Assembly: GCA_021776795.1 (NCBI GenBank)
Contig: JAJFFC010000014.1
Span: 62,001 to 126,000 of the forward strand
Direction of reading: 5' to 3'
Source of the DNA: Planctomycetota bacterium
Lineage (GTDB): Bacteria > Planctomycetota > UBA1135
Length of the DNA stretch: 64,000 nt
Shown: piece after piece, positions 50,973 to 60,557 of the stretch
Layout of the letters: the number at the start of each line of letters is the position of its first letter
Position numbering within the stretch: the stretch's first letter is position 1
Notes under the pieces: generated by a model
What the model was told of the DNA's origin: nothing
Databases searched by the model: none
Seen by the model: the letters and a program-made list of their open reading frames with translations, nothing else
Position numbers and translations under genes: made by a program

Positions 50973-52253
50973 GTGCTTGATCCCAAATGGGTCCGAGAGC
51001 ATGCGGACGAAGTCCGTGATGCCGCCCGCCGCAAACATTTCGACCCCTCTGTGGTCGATGCCTATCTCGAAGTCGATCGCGACTGGCGGGAAATCCTGAC
51101 CCGTGTCGAGGAGCAGCGAGGCGAGCTCAAAGCGAGTTCGAAACGCTTGGGCAAGATGACTCCGGAGGAGCGCGAAGGCGCCCTGGCCGCTCAGCGCGAG
51201 GCTAAAGAAGTCCTCAAGCAAGATGAATCGCGGGTCAAGGAGTTGAGTGCCAAAGTGCGTGAGCTGGCCATGTTGTTGCCTATGCCTCCCGCCGACGAGG
51301 TGCCCGATGGCAAAGATGACCAGGACAACATCGAGCTGGAACGCGTGGGGGAGGTCCCCGCGTTTGATTTCGAAGTGCAGGCACACGATGACCTCGGCGC
51401 TGCCTTGGGCATCATCGATATCCCGCGGGGCGTGAAGCTGGCGGGTTCGCGAAACTATTTGCTTCTGGGCGATGCCGCCCGCTTAGAGCGTGCGGTGTTG
51501 CAGTTTGCACTGGACCACATGATCGCTCGCGGCTTCGAAGTGGTCTCGGTGCCAACCCTGGTCAATCGTGCCTGCATGGAAGGCACCGGTTACTTTCCTG
51601 GTGGAGAAGAGCAGGCTTACCTTGCCGAGCGCGATGACCTATCGCTAGTCGGCACTTCGGAAGTCCCCCTGACTTCGATCCATTCCGGCGAAACCCTGGA
51701 AGCAGACAAGCTTCCCCTACGTCGCGTCGCCTTGTCGCCCTGCTACCGCCGCGAAGCCGGCACCTATGGCAAGGACACCAAAGGCCTCTACCGCGTGCAT
51801 CAGTTTTGGAAGGTGGAGCAAGTTGTGCTTGGCCCTGCCGACGAAGAATGGTCACGCGAGGAGCACAAGCGCATGCTTGGGCATGCCACCGACCTCATGC
51901 AGGCCCTGGAATTGCCCTACCGCGTGGTCAATGTTTGTGGCGGAGACCTCGGCCAGGGTCAGGTCCAAAAATTCGACATCGAAACCTGGATGCCGAGCCG
52001 CAATGCCTACGGCGAGACCCACTCGGCCTCGCGCTTTCATGACTTCCAGTCACGTCGCCTAGAGTTGCGTTACCGGCCCGGTGGGGGCGCGAAGCCGCAG
52101 TTCGTGCATACCCTGAACAACACTGTGATCGCGTCGCCACGAGTGCTCATTGCGCTTCTGGAGAATCACCAGCAGGCCGATGGCTCGGTGCGCATTCCGG
52201 AGATCCTGCGCCCTTATATGGGCGGGCAGGAGAGCATTCAAGCTCAGGCTTAA
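50973..52253 (+). CDS. serS: Seryl-tRNA synthetase
   Basis: 426 residues from a GTG start (MLDPKWVREHADEVRDAAR). The N-terminal long coiled-coil arm (about 30-100) binds the long variable arm of tRNA-Ser. The class II core shows motif 2 RVALSPCYRREAGTYGKDTKGLYRVHQFWKVE (in parts) and motif 3 NNTVIASPRVLIALLENHQ. The stop overlaps the stop of the convergent gspJ by three bases. It is relevant to the unusual short-arm tRNA-Leu in this window because SerRS and LeuRS both use long-arm tRNAs. Confidence 0.96.
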   Translation: MLDPKWVREHADEVRDAARRKHFDPSVVDAYLEVDRDWREILTRVEEQRGELKASSKRLGKMTPEEREGALAAQREAKEVLKQDESRVKELSAKVRELAMLLPMPPADEVPDGKDDQDNIELERVGEVPAFDFEVQAHDDLGAALGIIDIPRGVKLAGSRNYLLLGDAARLERAVLQFALDHMIARGFEVVSVPTLVNRACMEGTGYFPGGEEQAYLAERDDLSLVGTSEVPLTSIHSGETLEADKLPLRRVALSPCYRREAGTYGKDTKGLYRVHQFWKVEQVVLGPADEEWSREEHKRMLGHATDLMQALELPYRVVNVCGGDLGQGQVQKFDIETWMPSRNAYGETHSASRFHDFQSRRLELRYRPGGGAKPQFVHTLNNTVIASPRVLIALLENHQQADGSVRIPEILRPYMGGQESIQAQA

Positions 52254-53122
52254 CCGCCACTACCGCGGGCACTGTCCGCAAAGTCGCCGGTCGATTCAGA
52301 AGCCCCTGGAAGACCATTTTCGAGGCCATCAGTGGCTCCTTCGGTTCCATTCGGGTTGGCACCGTCGCCAGTCTGTCCCGGATTCTCCATCGTGAGTCCA
52401 GGCCGCAGGCGATTGCGGAAGGTCCAACGCTTGCGTTCTGGCATATGGAAGACTTCGGCAAACTCAAGGCGCGAGCGGTTGGCACCAAGAATGCCAAGAC
52501 TTTCCAAGGAGCGCCGCGGCTGGACTTCAATCTCGAGGAAAATATCAATGGCGAAGGGGAGGCCATCGCGCATTTCACTATCCCAATCATCGACCCAGTT
52601 GGGGGTGACATCGGGATGGTCGAGATAGCGAATGTCGAGCGAAACCACGCGATCATACAGCAGGGTGTAACTGCCATCGCGGAAGGGTTCGTCGTCGACC
52701 ATGGCGTCTTCGCGTCGATATAACTCCAAGAAATCTCGGCTGCGTGGGTTTTGGCGCATCCGATAACCGACTTCCGTCATGGGGGCGAAGATGACTTCAT
52801 TGCGGCGACCTGCTAAATCCATCGGCAAAGAACCACGGCGGGAGGTGATGAGGTCGATGCGGTCTGCCTGCGCGCCGAGCAGGGTTTGGTTCTCGCCCTT
52901 CATGACCCGGCCATCCTTCACATCATTGACCGCAATGGCATCGAGGTCCTGGCGGATTTGCGCCATCACCCTGGGCCCCGTGTTTTCGGTTTCCATGATG
53001 TTATGGATGGTGTCCACCGCTAAGCGAGTGCCATCTAGAGTTTGCATGACCGCGACCATCACCATGCCCATGATGGCCAAGGCGATGACGACTTCCAGCA
53101 AAGAGAATCCCTGGCGTTTCAT
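52250..53122 (-). CDS. gspJ: Type II secretion pseudopilin GspJ-like
   Basis: 290 residues from ATG 53122. Prepilin leader MKRQG|FSLLEVVIALAIMG, then a long periplasmic domain that keeps GspJ-like patterning (RVMAQIRQDLDAI, LEFAEVF). The C-terminal 50 residues are Gly/Asn/Thr-rich (NPGQTGDGANPNGTEG), an unusual low-complexity tail. Last gene of the gsp operon; overlaps gspI by 4 bases. GspJ versus another minor pseudopilin is judged by order and length only. Confidence 0.82.
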   Translation of the reverse strand: MKRQGFSLLEVVIALAIMGMVMVAVMQTLDGTRLAVDTIHNIMETENTGPRVMAQIRQDLDAIAVNDVKDGRVMKGENQTLLGAQADRIDLITSRRGSLPMDLAGRRNEVIFAPMTEVGYRMRQNPRSRDFLELYRREDAMVDDEPFRDGSYTLLYDRVVSLDIRYLDHPDVTPNWVDDWDSEMRDGLPFAIDIFLEIEVQPRRSLESLGILGANRSRLEFAEVFHMPERKRWTFRNRLRPGLTMENPGQTGDGANPNGTEGATDGLENGLPGASESTGDFADSARGSGG

Positions 53123-53670
53123 TGCACTTGCTCCGCGCGAAGATCTGGCCACAGGGCTTCGTAGAGCTGAATGTCTTGATAGACCGCCCAAGTATCGACC
53201 AGAGTTTCCAGTGTGTAGCTCGAGGTTTCTTGCTCGCCCGGACGTGGGTTTGGGAAGGTCACGGTGAGAAAAATGCGCGTGAACTCCGGTTGCGAAGCAT
53301 CTTCGTCACGCTCGTCTTCGTCATCACGACGGAACTCGCGCCAGATGTCCTCGGCGGGGTTTTCACTCATGGAGGCGTACTGGCTGCCATCACCGACGCC
53401 AATCAGATAGGTGAACTCGCCAAAGCCATCTTCAGAGAAGTCGCCTTGGTAGCCGTCGTAGAGGTCGGGGACCAAGCCACATTCAATCCGCCGCATGAGG
53501 TTTAAACTCAAGCGTGCCGCCACCGAACGGGCATAGGCATCGGTTGCCTTCGCGACCGCACCCTGACGTACTTGCATGACGGTAGCGAAAATGACGGCCA
53601 ACAGGGCAATCGCAGCCATGACTTCGAGCAGGGTAAAGCCCTGTCTTCGTGGACGCGCTCTAGAAATCAT
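53119..53670 (-). CDS. gspI: Type II secretion pseudopilin GspI-like
   Basis: 183 residues. Leader MISRARPRRQG|FTLLEVMAAIALLAVIFA, then a short periplasmic domain with an Asp/Glu-rich stretch (RRDDEDERDEDASQ) that could bind calcium or be disordered. GspI forms the pilus tip with J and K. No GspK gene follows. Overlaps gspH by 11 bases and gspJ by 4. Confidence 0.82.
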   Translation of the reverse strand: MISRARPRRQGFTLLEVMAAIALLAVIFATVMQVRQGAVAKATDAYARSVAARLSLNLMRRIECGLVPDLYDGYQGDFSEDGFGEFTYLIGVGDGSQYASMSENPAEDIWREFRRDDEDERDEDASQPEFTRIFLTVTFPNPRPGEQETSSYTLETLVDTWAVYQDIQLYEALWPDLRAEQVQ

Positions 53671-54205
53671 TTTCCACCAAAAACTCCGGCTCTACTCTCC
53701 CTTGGAAAACCGAGGCAATCCCAGTAAGCGCTAAAAGGCGGACAGTCAGTTCATACTCATCTATCTCCTCGAGACCCAGAAGAAGACTTAAATCTGTGGC
53801 CGCACCTTGAGGGTCAAAGGTAAGCACGTAAATCCCATCATCAATGCGTTGGCCAGTCGGATCATAAATGGACTTCATGATGACGCCCTCATCTAAGTCC
53901 ATCCAGGACAAAATTTGGCGGTCTTCCTTATTGGCAATTCGTCTTCCCTCTTCATCAAAAGGAATTCGAATGCCATAACGCTGTTCCCTGAAGTCGAACA
54001 CCACCTCATATGGAGCAGCTTTCCCAATGGCGGTTGTCCGAGCGAGATCCAATGTGGCAAGGACCTGCCTGGCGGCAGATTCTGTACGGGTAGATGGAAG
54101 TGCACTATCAAGTCGAACGATGGCCATCGAGACAACCATCCCTACCAGAATTACGACGACAGTAATCTCGATTAAGGTGAATCCGGCCTGGGTGCACTTG
54201 CGCAT
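53660..54205 (-). CDS. gspH: Type II secretion pseudopilin GspH-like
   Basis: 181 residues. Leader MRKCTQAG|FTLIEITVVVILVGMVVS, then DLARTTAIGKAAPYEVVFDFREQRYGI, typical of the GspH/FimT domain (periplasmic beta-rich minor pseudopilin). Base composition is a bit more AT-rich than its neighbours. It is 18 bases after gspG. Confidence 0.85.
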   Translation of the reverse strand: MRKCTQAGFTLIEITVVVILVGMVVSMAIVRLDSALPSTRTESAARQVLATLDLARTTAIGKAAPYEVVFDFREQRYGIRIPFDEEGRRIANKEDRQILSWMDLDEGVIMKSIYDPTGQRIDDGIYVLTFDPQGAATDLSLLLGLEEIDEYELTVRLLALTGIASVFQGRVEPEFLVENDF

Positions 54206-54223
54206 TCACTCTACCTCAAGAAA

Positions 54224-54640
54224 CTAGCGGGCTTCGCGAATGGTTTCCGACGAAATGTCCGTATCTTGCCCTTCGCCACCAGGAGCGCCATCTGCGCCAT
54301 AGCTAGTGATTAACACTTTTCGATCTGGCGTGAGCTCATACTCGTACTCATTCTTCCACGGATCAAGCGGGATCACTTCCAAAATCGTTTCACCGGTTGG
54401 CCCTGGCTCAGTGAGCATGTCGAGTGACTCCGGAAATTTGAAGTTGTTCATGTAGTAAGTGTCACACGCATCTTCAAGCCGCTGAATTTGCTGGGCGGCA
54501 ATCTTATTCTGGCTGGAAAATAGTGCTTGGTATACATTTGGTCCGACGGTGCCGACCAGTAATCCGATGATGAGCACCACGACCATGATTTCAATCAAAG
54601 TGAAACCGGCGCGGCGACGTTGTTGCTTGCGAATTTTCAT
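54224..54640 (-). CDS. gspG: Type II secretion major pseudopilin GspG
   Basis: 138 residues from ATG 54640. Leader MKIRKQQRRRAG|FTLIEIMVVVLIIGLL, then the GspG signature: ALFSSQNKIAAQQIQRLEDACDTYYMNNFKFPESLDML in part, DPWKNEYEY, and ITSYGADGAPGGEGQDTDI, the calcium-binding loop region and the classic LGADG-like ending. This is the main subunit of the T2SS pseudopilus. 2 bases from gspF. Confidence 0.93.
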   Translation of the reverse strand: MKIRKQQRRRAGFTLIEIMVVVLIIGLLVGTVGPNVYQALFSSQNKIAAQQIQRLEDACDTYYMNNFKFPESLDMLTEPGPTGETILEVIPLDPWKNEYEYELTPDRKVLITSYGADGAPGGEGQDTDISSETIREAR

Positions 54641-54642
54641 GT

Positions 54643-55971
54643 CTAGAAGTTTTGGGTCATCTGCAGGACCGGCCACAGGATGGCCATGATGATGAAGCCG
54701 ACGAGCACAGCCAGAACTAGAATCAAGGCTGGTTCGATGAGCGAAGTGAACTTGCGCGTGGCAATTTCCACTTCCTCTTGGTAAGCCTCACCGATTTGGC
54801 CCATCATGGAGTCGAGCTCACCCGACTGCTCGCCGACGGCGATCATGTAGCCCAAAAGGGGAGGGAAGACGCCCGAAGCTTTAATCGGGCCAGCGATGTC
54901 CGCGCCTTCCAGAATCTTCTGGCGCACGTCATCGATGGTGTTTTCCATCAGACGGTTGCCGAGGACGGTGCGGTTCACCTCTAAGCAGCGTACCACAGGT
55001 ACGCCAGAACTGAGAAGGGTAGCAAAGGTTTGCGCGAAACGCGCAATGGCCTGTTTCTTAAGCAAATCGCCAAATACAGGCAATTTCAGCATTTTGGTGT
55101 CGATATTGAGCCGCCCCTTGTCGCTGGAATAAAACAGATTGAAAGCAAGGGCTCCAAAAATCGTGAGCAAGAACAGGACCCACCAATAACTCAAGAGGAA
55201 ATCCGAGGCATCTTGCAGAATTTGCGTGGGCAAAGGCAAAGCCGTCTTCTGGTTCTCCAGCATGACAGTAATCTTCGGCACCACGAAAGCAATCAAGACT
55301 GCGACCACCGCAAAACCGACGATCATCATGACCACCGGGTACATCATGGCGGCTTGCACCTGATTGCGTACCCGCGATTGCTCCTGCATAAATTCAGACA
55401 TTTTCAGCAGCACCTGATCTAGGTGGCCAGATGCTTCCCCAGCACGCACCATGGATACATTGAGGTCATCAAAATAGTCCGGGTGCGCGGCCAGGGCATC
55501 GGCCGTCGGTGTACCTTGCGAAATCTTTTCGCGCAGGTCGCGGTAGAGCATGTTGAGGCGCTTCTGCTCGGTTTGCTCAATGATTGCGCGCAGGGCCTCA
55601 GTGATGGGGATACCAGCGCGAGTTAGCGTGGCCAATTGGCGCGTGAAGGTGGCGACTTCATCCACGCGGCGTTTCGAGCGCACAGAGCCCGAACTGCGAC
55701 CGCGCGCGGACTCAAACTGCTTGCGTAGTTTGTTGAGCTGCTTGGTGCCTGCGGACTCTTTGCCCTTGCGAATCTTTTTGTGGGGCGATCTGGCGACCTC
55801 GCCCTTCTTCAACTTCTTGACCTTGCGGCCACCACGCGTTTCGGTCATATCGGTGACCAACACGTTTTTGCGCTTGCACTTCACCCGCGCATCGCGGGGC
55901 GAATCGGCGTCGATGACTCCAGAGGCCTTTTTGCCGGAGCTATCGAATCCCTTCCACTCGTAAATGGGCAC
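54643..55971 (-). CDS. gspF: Type II secretion inner-membrane platform protein GspF
   Basis: 442 residues. Standard PulF layout: an N-terminal MPIYEWKGFDSSGKKASG start, two cytoplasmic GspF domains (EVATFTRQLATLTRAGIPITEAL at about 105-127 and IARFAQTFATLLSSGVPVVRCLEV at about 305-330) and three transmembrane helices. A strongly basic insert (about 45-100: RKVKKLKKGEVARSPHKKIRKG and later RSKRRVDE) separates the start domain from the first GspF repeat and is longer than usual. Interacts with GspE and L. Confidence 0.92.
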   Translation of the reverse strand: MPIYEWKGFDSSGKKASGVIDADSPRDARVKCKRKNVLVTDMTETRGGRKVKKLKKGEVARSPHKKIRKGKESAGTKQLNKLRKQFESARGRSSGSVRSKRRVDEVATFTRQLATLTRAGIPITEALRAIIEQTEQKRLNMLYRDLREKISQGTPTADALAAHPDYFDDLNVSMVRAGEASGHLDQVLLKMSEFMQEQSRVRNQVQAAMMYPVVMMIVGFAVVAVLIAFVVPKITVMLENQKTALPLPTQILQDASDFLLSYWWVLFLLTIFGALAFNLFYSSDKGRLNIDTKMLKLPVFGDLLKKQAIARFAQTFATLLSSGVPVVRCLEVNRTVLGNRLMENTIDDVRQKILEGADIAGPIKASGVFPPLLGYMIAVGEQSGELDSMMGQIGEAYQEEVEIATRKFTSLIEPALILVLAVLVGFIIMAILWPVLQMTQNF

Positions 55972-55984
55972 GCTCTATCTCTCC

Positions 55985-57709
55985 TTAGACCATGTCCAGT
56001 TGAGTCACGCGCATGACTTCTTCGGGAGAAGTGATGCCGGCAAGCACTTTATTGGTTCCGTCTTGGCGTAGCGTGCGCATGCCTGTGGCAACCGCCGCGC
56101 GCTTCAACTCGGTGGCGGAGACCTCGCGCATGACCAGCTCACGCAGCTCTTCGATCATGGGAAGAAGCTCGTAGATGGCGGTTCGGCCTTGGTAGCCCGA
56201 GTGGAAACACTCTTCGCAACCAGGGGAGTGCGCCATCTTGCCTTCGGGCAGCATGTCATGTTCAATGCCAACCGCTCTCAAGGTGGCGCGCTGTTGTTCG
56301 TCGGGCTCCACTTGAGTGCGGCAAGAAGTACAAATGGTGCGCACCAAGCGTTGCGCAATCACCAACACCAAGGAGGAAGACACCAAGTACGACTCTAAGC
56401 CCAAGTCAATCAAACGGGTGACGGTGGAGGGGGCGTCGTTGGTGTGTACGGTGCTGAACACCAAGTGACCAGTGATGGCGGCACGGATGGCGATTTCTGC
56501 CGTTTCCAGGTCGCGGATTTCACCCACCATCATGACGTCGGGGTCTTGACGCAAGAAGCTGCGTAACCCAGCCGAGAAGGTCAGACCTTTTTTGGTGTTG
56601 ACCTGTACCTGCGAGATGCCATCGAGCTGATATTCGACCGGGTCTTCAATCGTGAGAATGTTCTTCTCGCCAGTCGAGATCCGCGACAGGGAACCATACA
56701 GCGTGGTGGTTTTACCCGAGCCGGTAGGTCCCGTTACCAGGATGATGCCGTGCGGGTAGTTGATGTAGTGAGTCAGGGTCTTGAGGTTTTCCTCGTCGAG
56801 ACCAATGTGATCCAGGTCGTAGGTGCGTGCGGTTTTATCTAACAGACGCAACACACAGCGTTCGCCTTCTGCGGTAGGGACCACCGAGATACGCACGTCG
56901 ACCTCGCCATCGCCGATGCGGATGGAGGCGCGGCCGTCCTGCGGCATGCGCCGTTCGGCAATGTCCATCTTGCCCATCACCTTGATGCGCGAAGTGATGG
57001 CATCTTGAGCCACCTTGGGGATGGACTCCATGTCGTACAAGATGCCGTCGATGCGGAAACGCACCTGCATACGGTCTTGATAGGGCTGGAAGTGTACATC
57101 GGAGGCGCGCAGCTTCAGGGCCTGGAACAAGACCGAGTTGACCAGCTTGATGATCGGCGCCTTGTTGGCGACGTCGAGCAAGTCTTCCGATTCCTCAATT
57201 TCGGCAGCTAGGCCAGCGATATCGGAATCTTCGAGGTCATCGAGGGCATCATCGACGCCGTCCGCGCGGTGACGGAAGGCACGGTTGATGAGCTCCGTGA
57301 TTTCCGTACGTGGTGCCAGCGCAAAACGCACCGGTAGTGGCAGCATGGCCAGGACATCGTCTTGTGGGTGGATGTCTAGTGGGTGCGCACAGGCCACCAC
57401 CAATTCGCCATCTTGCAAATCCACCGCAATCATGTCGTGGGCGCGAGCAAAACTTAGCGGAACGTTGTCGACGAAAATCTTGGGAACCTTGACGCTTTCA
57501 AATTCCGGAATGAACTCGAGTTCGAGTTCCCGCCCGAAAGCGCTGAGGACTTGATTTTCCTCGAGTCCACGGGTGAGCAGAACTCGATCAAAGCTCTGCC
57601 CGGTCGAGCCTGCTTGGTCGCGCAGCTTACGTAGCTCCACGGCCTCCAGCCCGGTGGCTGAAGCAAGGAGGTCAATCAAGTCGGCGGGTGACTGAACCTC
57701 TTCGCTCAT
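55985..57709 (-). CDS. gspE: Type II secretion ATPase GspE
   Basis: 574 residues. N1E-type domain (about 10-150), then the ATPase core: Walker A GPTGSGKTTTLYG, Asp box TIEDPVEYQLDGISQVQVN, Walker B MMVGEIRDLETAEIA, His box STVHTNDAPSTVTRLIDLG. A C4 zinc-binding region (CTSC and CEEC) distinguishes GspE from PilT. Powers pseudopilus assembly. Overlaps gspD by 4 bases. Confidence 0.94.
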   Translation of the reverse strand: MSEEVQSPADLIDLLASATGLEAVELRKLRDQAGSTGQSFDRVLLTRGLEENQVLSAFGRELELEFIPEFESVKVPKIFVDNVPLSFARAHDMIAVDLQDGELVVACAHPLDIHPQDDVLAMLPLPVRFALAPRTEITELINRAFRHRADGVDDALDDLEDSDIAGLAAEIEESEDLLDVANKAPIIKLVNSVLFQALKLRASDVHFQPYQDRMQVRFRIDGILYDMESIPKVAQDAITSRIKVMGKMDIAERRMPQDGRASIRIGDGEVDVRISVVPTAEGERCVLRLLDKTARTYDLDHIGLDEENLKTLTHYINYPHGIILVTGPTGSGKTTTLYGSLSRISTGEKNILTIEDPVEYQLDGISQVQVNTKKGLTFSAGLRSFLRQDPDVMMVGEIRDLETAEIAIRAAITGHLVFSTVHTNDAPSTVTRLIDLGLESYLVSSSLVLVIAQRLVRTICTSCRTQVEPDEQQRATLRAVGIEHDMLPEGKMAHSPGCEECFHSGYQGRTAIYELLPMIEELRELVMREVSATELKRAAVATGMRTLRQDGTNKVLAGITSPEEVMRVTQLDMV

Positions 57710-59928
57710 CGATTCCCCTGGGGCAGGAGCATGGTCGAGGCACCCACGCGTTCGGCCTGGTCGGTGGTCACACCACCCTTCGTGCTGTAAGACGGGGCTG
57801 CAAAACCAGAGAGATTCAGCGTTCCCATGTCGGCTTGACCGTCGCCGTTGTCGTCTTGTTCCAGAATGACGTCCACTGGTGAGTTGAAGTCATACTCAGG
57901 ATCAATCAGGCGTACCCGATCCAGACCGATGGTCTCAGCTGCACGGGCCTTGCCAGCTTCGGAAAGGTCGCGGAGCTCCTCGAAGTCATCGAGAATCCGT
58001 GGCGTACAGAAGAAGAACAAGGTGGTCTTGATGTTGGAGTTGGAGCGACTCCCGAACAAACCCCCAATCAAGGGGATGTCCGACAAGTAGGGAATCCCAG
58101 ACTCGCCATTCGTCGTATCGTCGCGAATGATGCCGCCAAGCCACATGGTGGCGCCATCAGGCAAGTTGACATTGGTGCTAATGGTCCGCGTGGCCTTAGG
58201 CGGAGGAAGAGTTCCAGATGCCTCTCCGCGGAAACTACTGACTTCGAGCTGGATGCTCAGGCGCAGATAGTTCTCAGCCGAAATGGAGGGGGAGATGCTC
58301 AGCGAAATTCCTGCCGTGGTGTACTCCACATCACTGGCAACGGCGCCCTGCACCGCATTCGAAGTCTGGAAAGGAATCTCATCTTCCGAAGTCACCGTGG
58401 CGGATTGGTTGTTCGCCACCAAAATCGAAGGCACCGACAGGACGTTGGCGTCGTTGCGCGAAAGTGCCGCGTTGACGATAAACGGAATGCCGAGATCTTC
58501 GCCATCGAAAATGCCGAAGGTCAAGCCAGCGGCGGTGGGCGAGGGCAGGCGCGCATCGCCGATGTTGTCGCCATTGGTAATGCCGACTGAGGTGAAGACA
58601 AAACCCTTCTGTGCCTCACCCACAGGGGTTTCGACCTTGGCGTATTCCAGGCCAATGTCCTTGGAGAAATCCGAGCTGACTTCAATCAGTGCAGTTTCAA
58701 TCAGTACCTGGGGCTGACGGCGGTCCAGGCGATCAAGAAGGCCTTTGAGTTCTTCCCACTTGCTGCGGGTGGCCGTGACCAGCAGCGAGTTGGTCTCTTC
58801 ATGGACTTGCACCACAATCTTCTGCTGCGCCACCGAAGTGCGGTTGTTATTGCCGCCACTGGCTTGGCGCTGTACCCGCTCCAACTCCTGCTCGGAATCT
58901 TGCAAGAAACTAGTGATACTGTCATCCAAGGCGCTGGCTGACAGATACTGCAGCGTATAGACATGGTAGTTCGAATTCGGTTCGTCGACCTTGGTATCGA
59001 GCTCTGCGACCAAGTCCAGAATCTGGTCCATGGTTTCCGGGTCTGAAACCACCAGCAAGGAGTTGTCTTGCGGGTAGGAACTAATCGAAGTCTCAATCTG
59101 CGTTTGCTGCGGCTGGTTGTTCCGCGTGTTGCGATTGCGCTGGGTGTCGTTCTGAATCAAGTTCTCGACCAAATCGGTCAAGATTTCCGCGAGCTCTTCC
59201 GCACTGGCTTCGCGCAATGGAATCTTCTTGAACACTGGCTGCAGTTCGTCGGGCTTGACATCGAGCACATTAATCATGCGTACCGAAGCCGCCACGAAGG
59301 GGCCATAGCCTTGCACCAACAAGGCCTGCTCTTGGGTCAAGGGCATGAACGCCGAGTTGTCGCCGGTGTTGGCGCCAATTGCGGTACGCAAGTTGGTTCC
59401 CAAGTCTTGCGCTTGGGCGTACTTCAATTTGACTACGGTGTAGACAAAGGTGCCGGGCTTGTCAGCAAAGTCCTGAATGCCTTCCACTTCCACGAACTGG
59501 GCGTTGGCCTTAATCATGGTTTGGTTGCTGGCCAAGTTCTCCGCAATTACGACCACCTGCAGATCGCCAGAACCCTGAGTCACGCAGACGAAGCCATGAA
59601 TCTTCATCATGATCTGGAAGAAGCTATAGAAGTCTTCGCGCTTGATGCGCTTGCGTCCATATAGCAGGAGCTTCTTCGAGTCGAGTTTTTGCCGCGTGGT
59701 CGGGCCGCTAGATTCATCTAGCGTGAAGTTAATCCCGGTGTTGACCTGACAGATCTTGATGAACTGGCGCAGCGTGAGGCCGCCGTCATCGAGCTCCGAA
59801 AGGTCGAGCGTAATGTACTCGCCGTCGTCTTGGAGGACGCCCTCAGGCACGGTGACATCGTCACCGGGTTCTTGAGGAACGGGCGGGAAAAGGAAGGGCA
59901 CGAGGCCCAGCGTGAAGGTGAGGAGCAT
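57706..59928 (-). CDS. gspD: Type II secretion outer-membrane secretin GspD
   Basis: 740 residues. Signal peptide (about 1-18), N0 and N1-N3 domains (NINFTLDESSG region near 65; SLLVVSDPETMDQILDLV; VLIETALIEVSSDFSKDIGLEY), then the secretin barrel with LSVPSILVANNQSATVTSEDEIPF and PNGATMWLGGIIRDD-type ending motif (LPDGATMWLGGIIRDD). It lacks the C-terminal pilotin-binding S domain. First gene of the operon; gspC, K, L, M are not seen, so this is a reduced T2SS or a T4P-like relative. Confidence 0.93.
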   Translation of the reverse strand: MLLTFTLGLVPFLFPPVPQEPGDDVTVPEGVLQDDGEYITLDLSELDDGGLTLRQFIKICQVNTGINFTLDESSGPTTRQKLDSKKLLLYGRKRIKREDFYSFFQIMMKIHGFVCVTQGSGDLQVVVIAENLASNQTMIKANAQFVEVEGIQDFADKPGTFVYTVVKLKYAQAQDLGTNLRTAIGANTGDNSAFMPLTQEQALLVQGYGPFVAASVRMINVLDVKPDELQPVFKKIPLREASAEELAEILTDLVENLIQNDTQRNRNTRNNQPQQTQIETSISSYPQDNSLLVVSDPETMDQILDLVAELDTKVDEPNSNYHVYTLQYLSASALDDSITSFLQDSEQELERVQRQASGGNNNRTSVAQQKIVVQVHEETNSLLVTATRSKWEELKGLLDRLDRRQPQVLIETALIEVSSDFSKDIGLEYAKVETPVGEAQKGFVFTSVGITNGDNIGDARLPSPTAAGLTFGIFDGEDLGIPFIVNAALSRNDANVLSVPSILVANNQSATVTSEDEIPFQTSNAVQGAVASDVEYTTAGISLSISPSISAENYLRLSIQLEVSSFRGEASGTLPPPKATRTISTNVNLPDGATMWLGGIIRDDTTNGESGIPYLSDIPLIGGLFGSRSNSNIKTTLFFFCTPRILDDFEELRDLSEAGKARAAETIGLDRVRLIDPEYDFNSPVDVILEQDDNGDGQADMGTLNLSGFAAPSYSTKGGVTTDQAERVGASTMLLPQGNR

Positions 59929-59973
59929 GCGCTCTAGATGCGGAGGGGCGCCAGCGGCGCGGAAGGAGACCAG

Positions 59974-59979
59974 AGTCTA
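59974..59979 (-). promoter_or_regulatory. TAGACT -10-like element before gspD
   Basis: TAGACT on the minus strand, 45 bases before the gspD ATG, in the 179-base divergent gap shared with the EIIA-like gene. It probably drives the whole gspD-J operon. Confidence 0.4.
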
Positions 59980-59986
59980 AACGCGA

Positions 59987-60011
59987 CCGAGGCCCTATCA
60001 AAGGGCTTCGG
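59987..60011. promoter_or_regulatory. Dyad in the gspD/EIIA divergent gap
   Basis: 10-base inverted repeat (CCGAGGCCCT / AGGGCTTCGG, one mismatch-type G-T) around the loop ATCAA. Being upstream of both genes it cannot end either, so an operator or leader structure is more likely. The rest of the gap holds nothing else recognised. Confidence 0.35.
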
Positions 60012-60107
60012 CCAAGCTTAGGACGCTGTCAGGCCCAGGCCCCTTCCCAGAATCCTTCACCTTCCATGGCGAGTTTGCCCTTGGCCCGTTATCCTTGCCT
60101 CCCTTCC

Positions 60108-60557
60108 ATGGTGTTTGCCTCCCAACTACGCCCCGGCGCCGTCGTCATTGCTCCTAAGGTGAGCGATAAGTGGGCCTTGTTGCGGCAAATGGTCGAAGCC
60201 GCCGCTGGAGCCTGGGAATTGCCCTCGGATTTGCTCGAGACCTGCCATCGCCGCCTGGTTGCCCGGGAAGAAAGTGTCTCCACAGGTATGGAGGCGGGAA
60301 TTGCTGTGCCTCATGCCGCCGTAGAAGGCCTCGATGAGGTGGTTTGTGGGCTCGCGCTCCTACCTAGCGGCCTGCCCTTTGATTCGCTCGATCAGCAGGA
60401 TGCCCAGGTTGTGGTCATGATTCTGGTGCCGAAACACGAGAAACTGGCTCATCTCAGCACTCTGACCGAAGTGGCCCGCCGCCTCGGCGATGCCAGCTTC
60501 CGCGCGCAACTGCTGCAGAAGACCGAAGCCGACGACGTGTTGGCGATGTGGGCCTAA
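60108..60557 (+). CDS. PTS EIIA (nitrogen/fructose type) domain protein
   Basis: 149 residues from ATG 60108, which aligns with the family start; an earlier ATG at 60066 adds 14 residues. Single PtsN-like domain: the phosphorylatable His in GIAVPHAAVEGLDEV (near residue 75), preceded by SVSTGMEAG, and followed by VVMILVPKHEKLAHLSTLTEVARRL. It probably acts as a regulatory EIIA-Ntr rather than sugar uptake since no EIIB/C is present. Nearby sigma-54 activator genes agree, because ptsN classically neighbours rpoN-related functions. Confidence 0.85.
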   Translation: MVFASQLRPGAVVIAPKVSDKWALLRQMVEAAAGAWELPSDLLETCHRRLVAREESVSTGMEAGIAVPHAAVEGLDEVVCGLALLPSGLPFDSLDQQDAQVVVMILVPKHEKLAHLSTLTEVARRLGDASFRAQLLQKTEADDVLAMWA

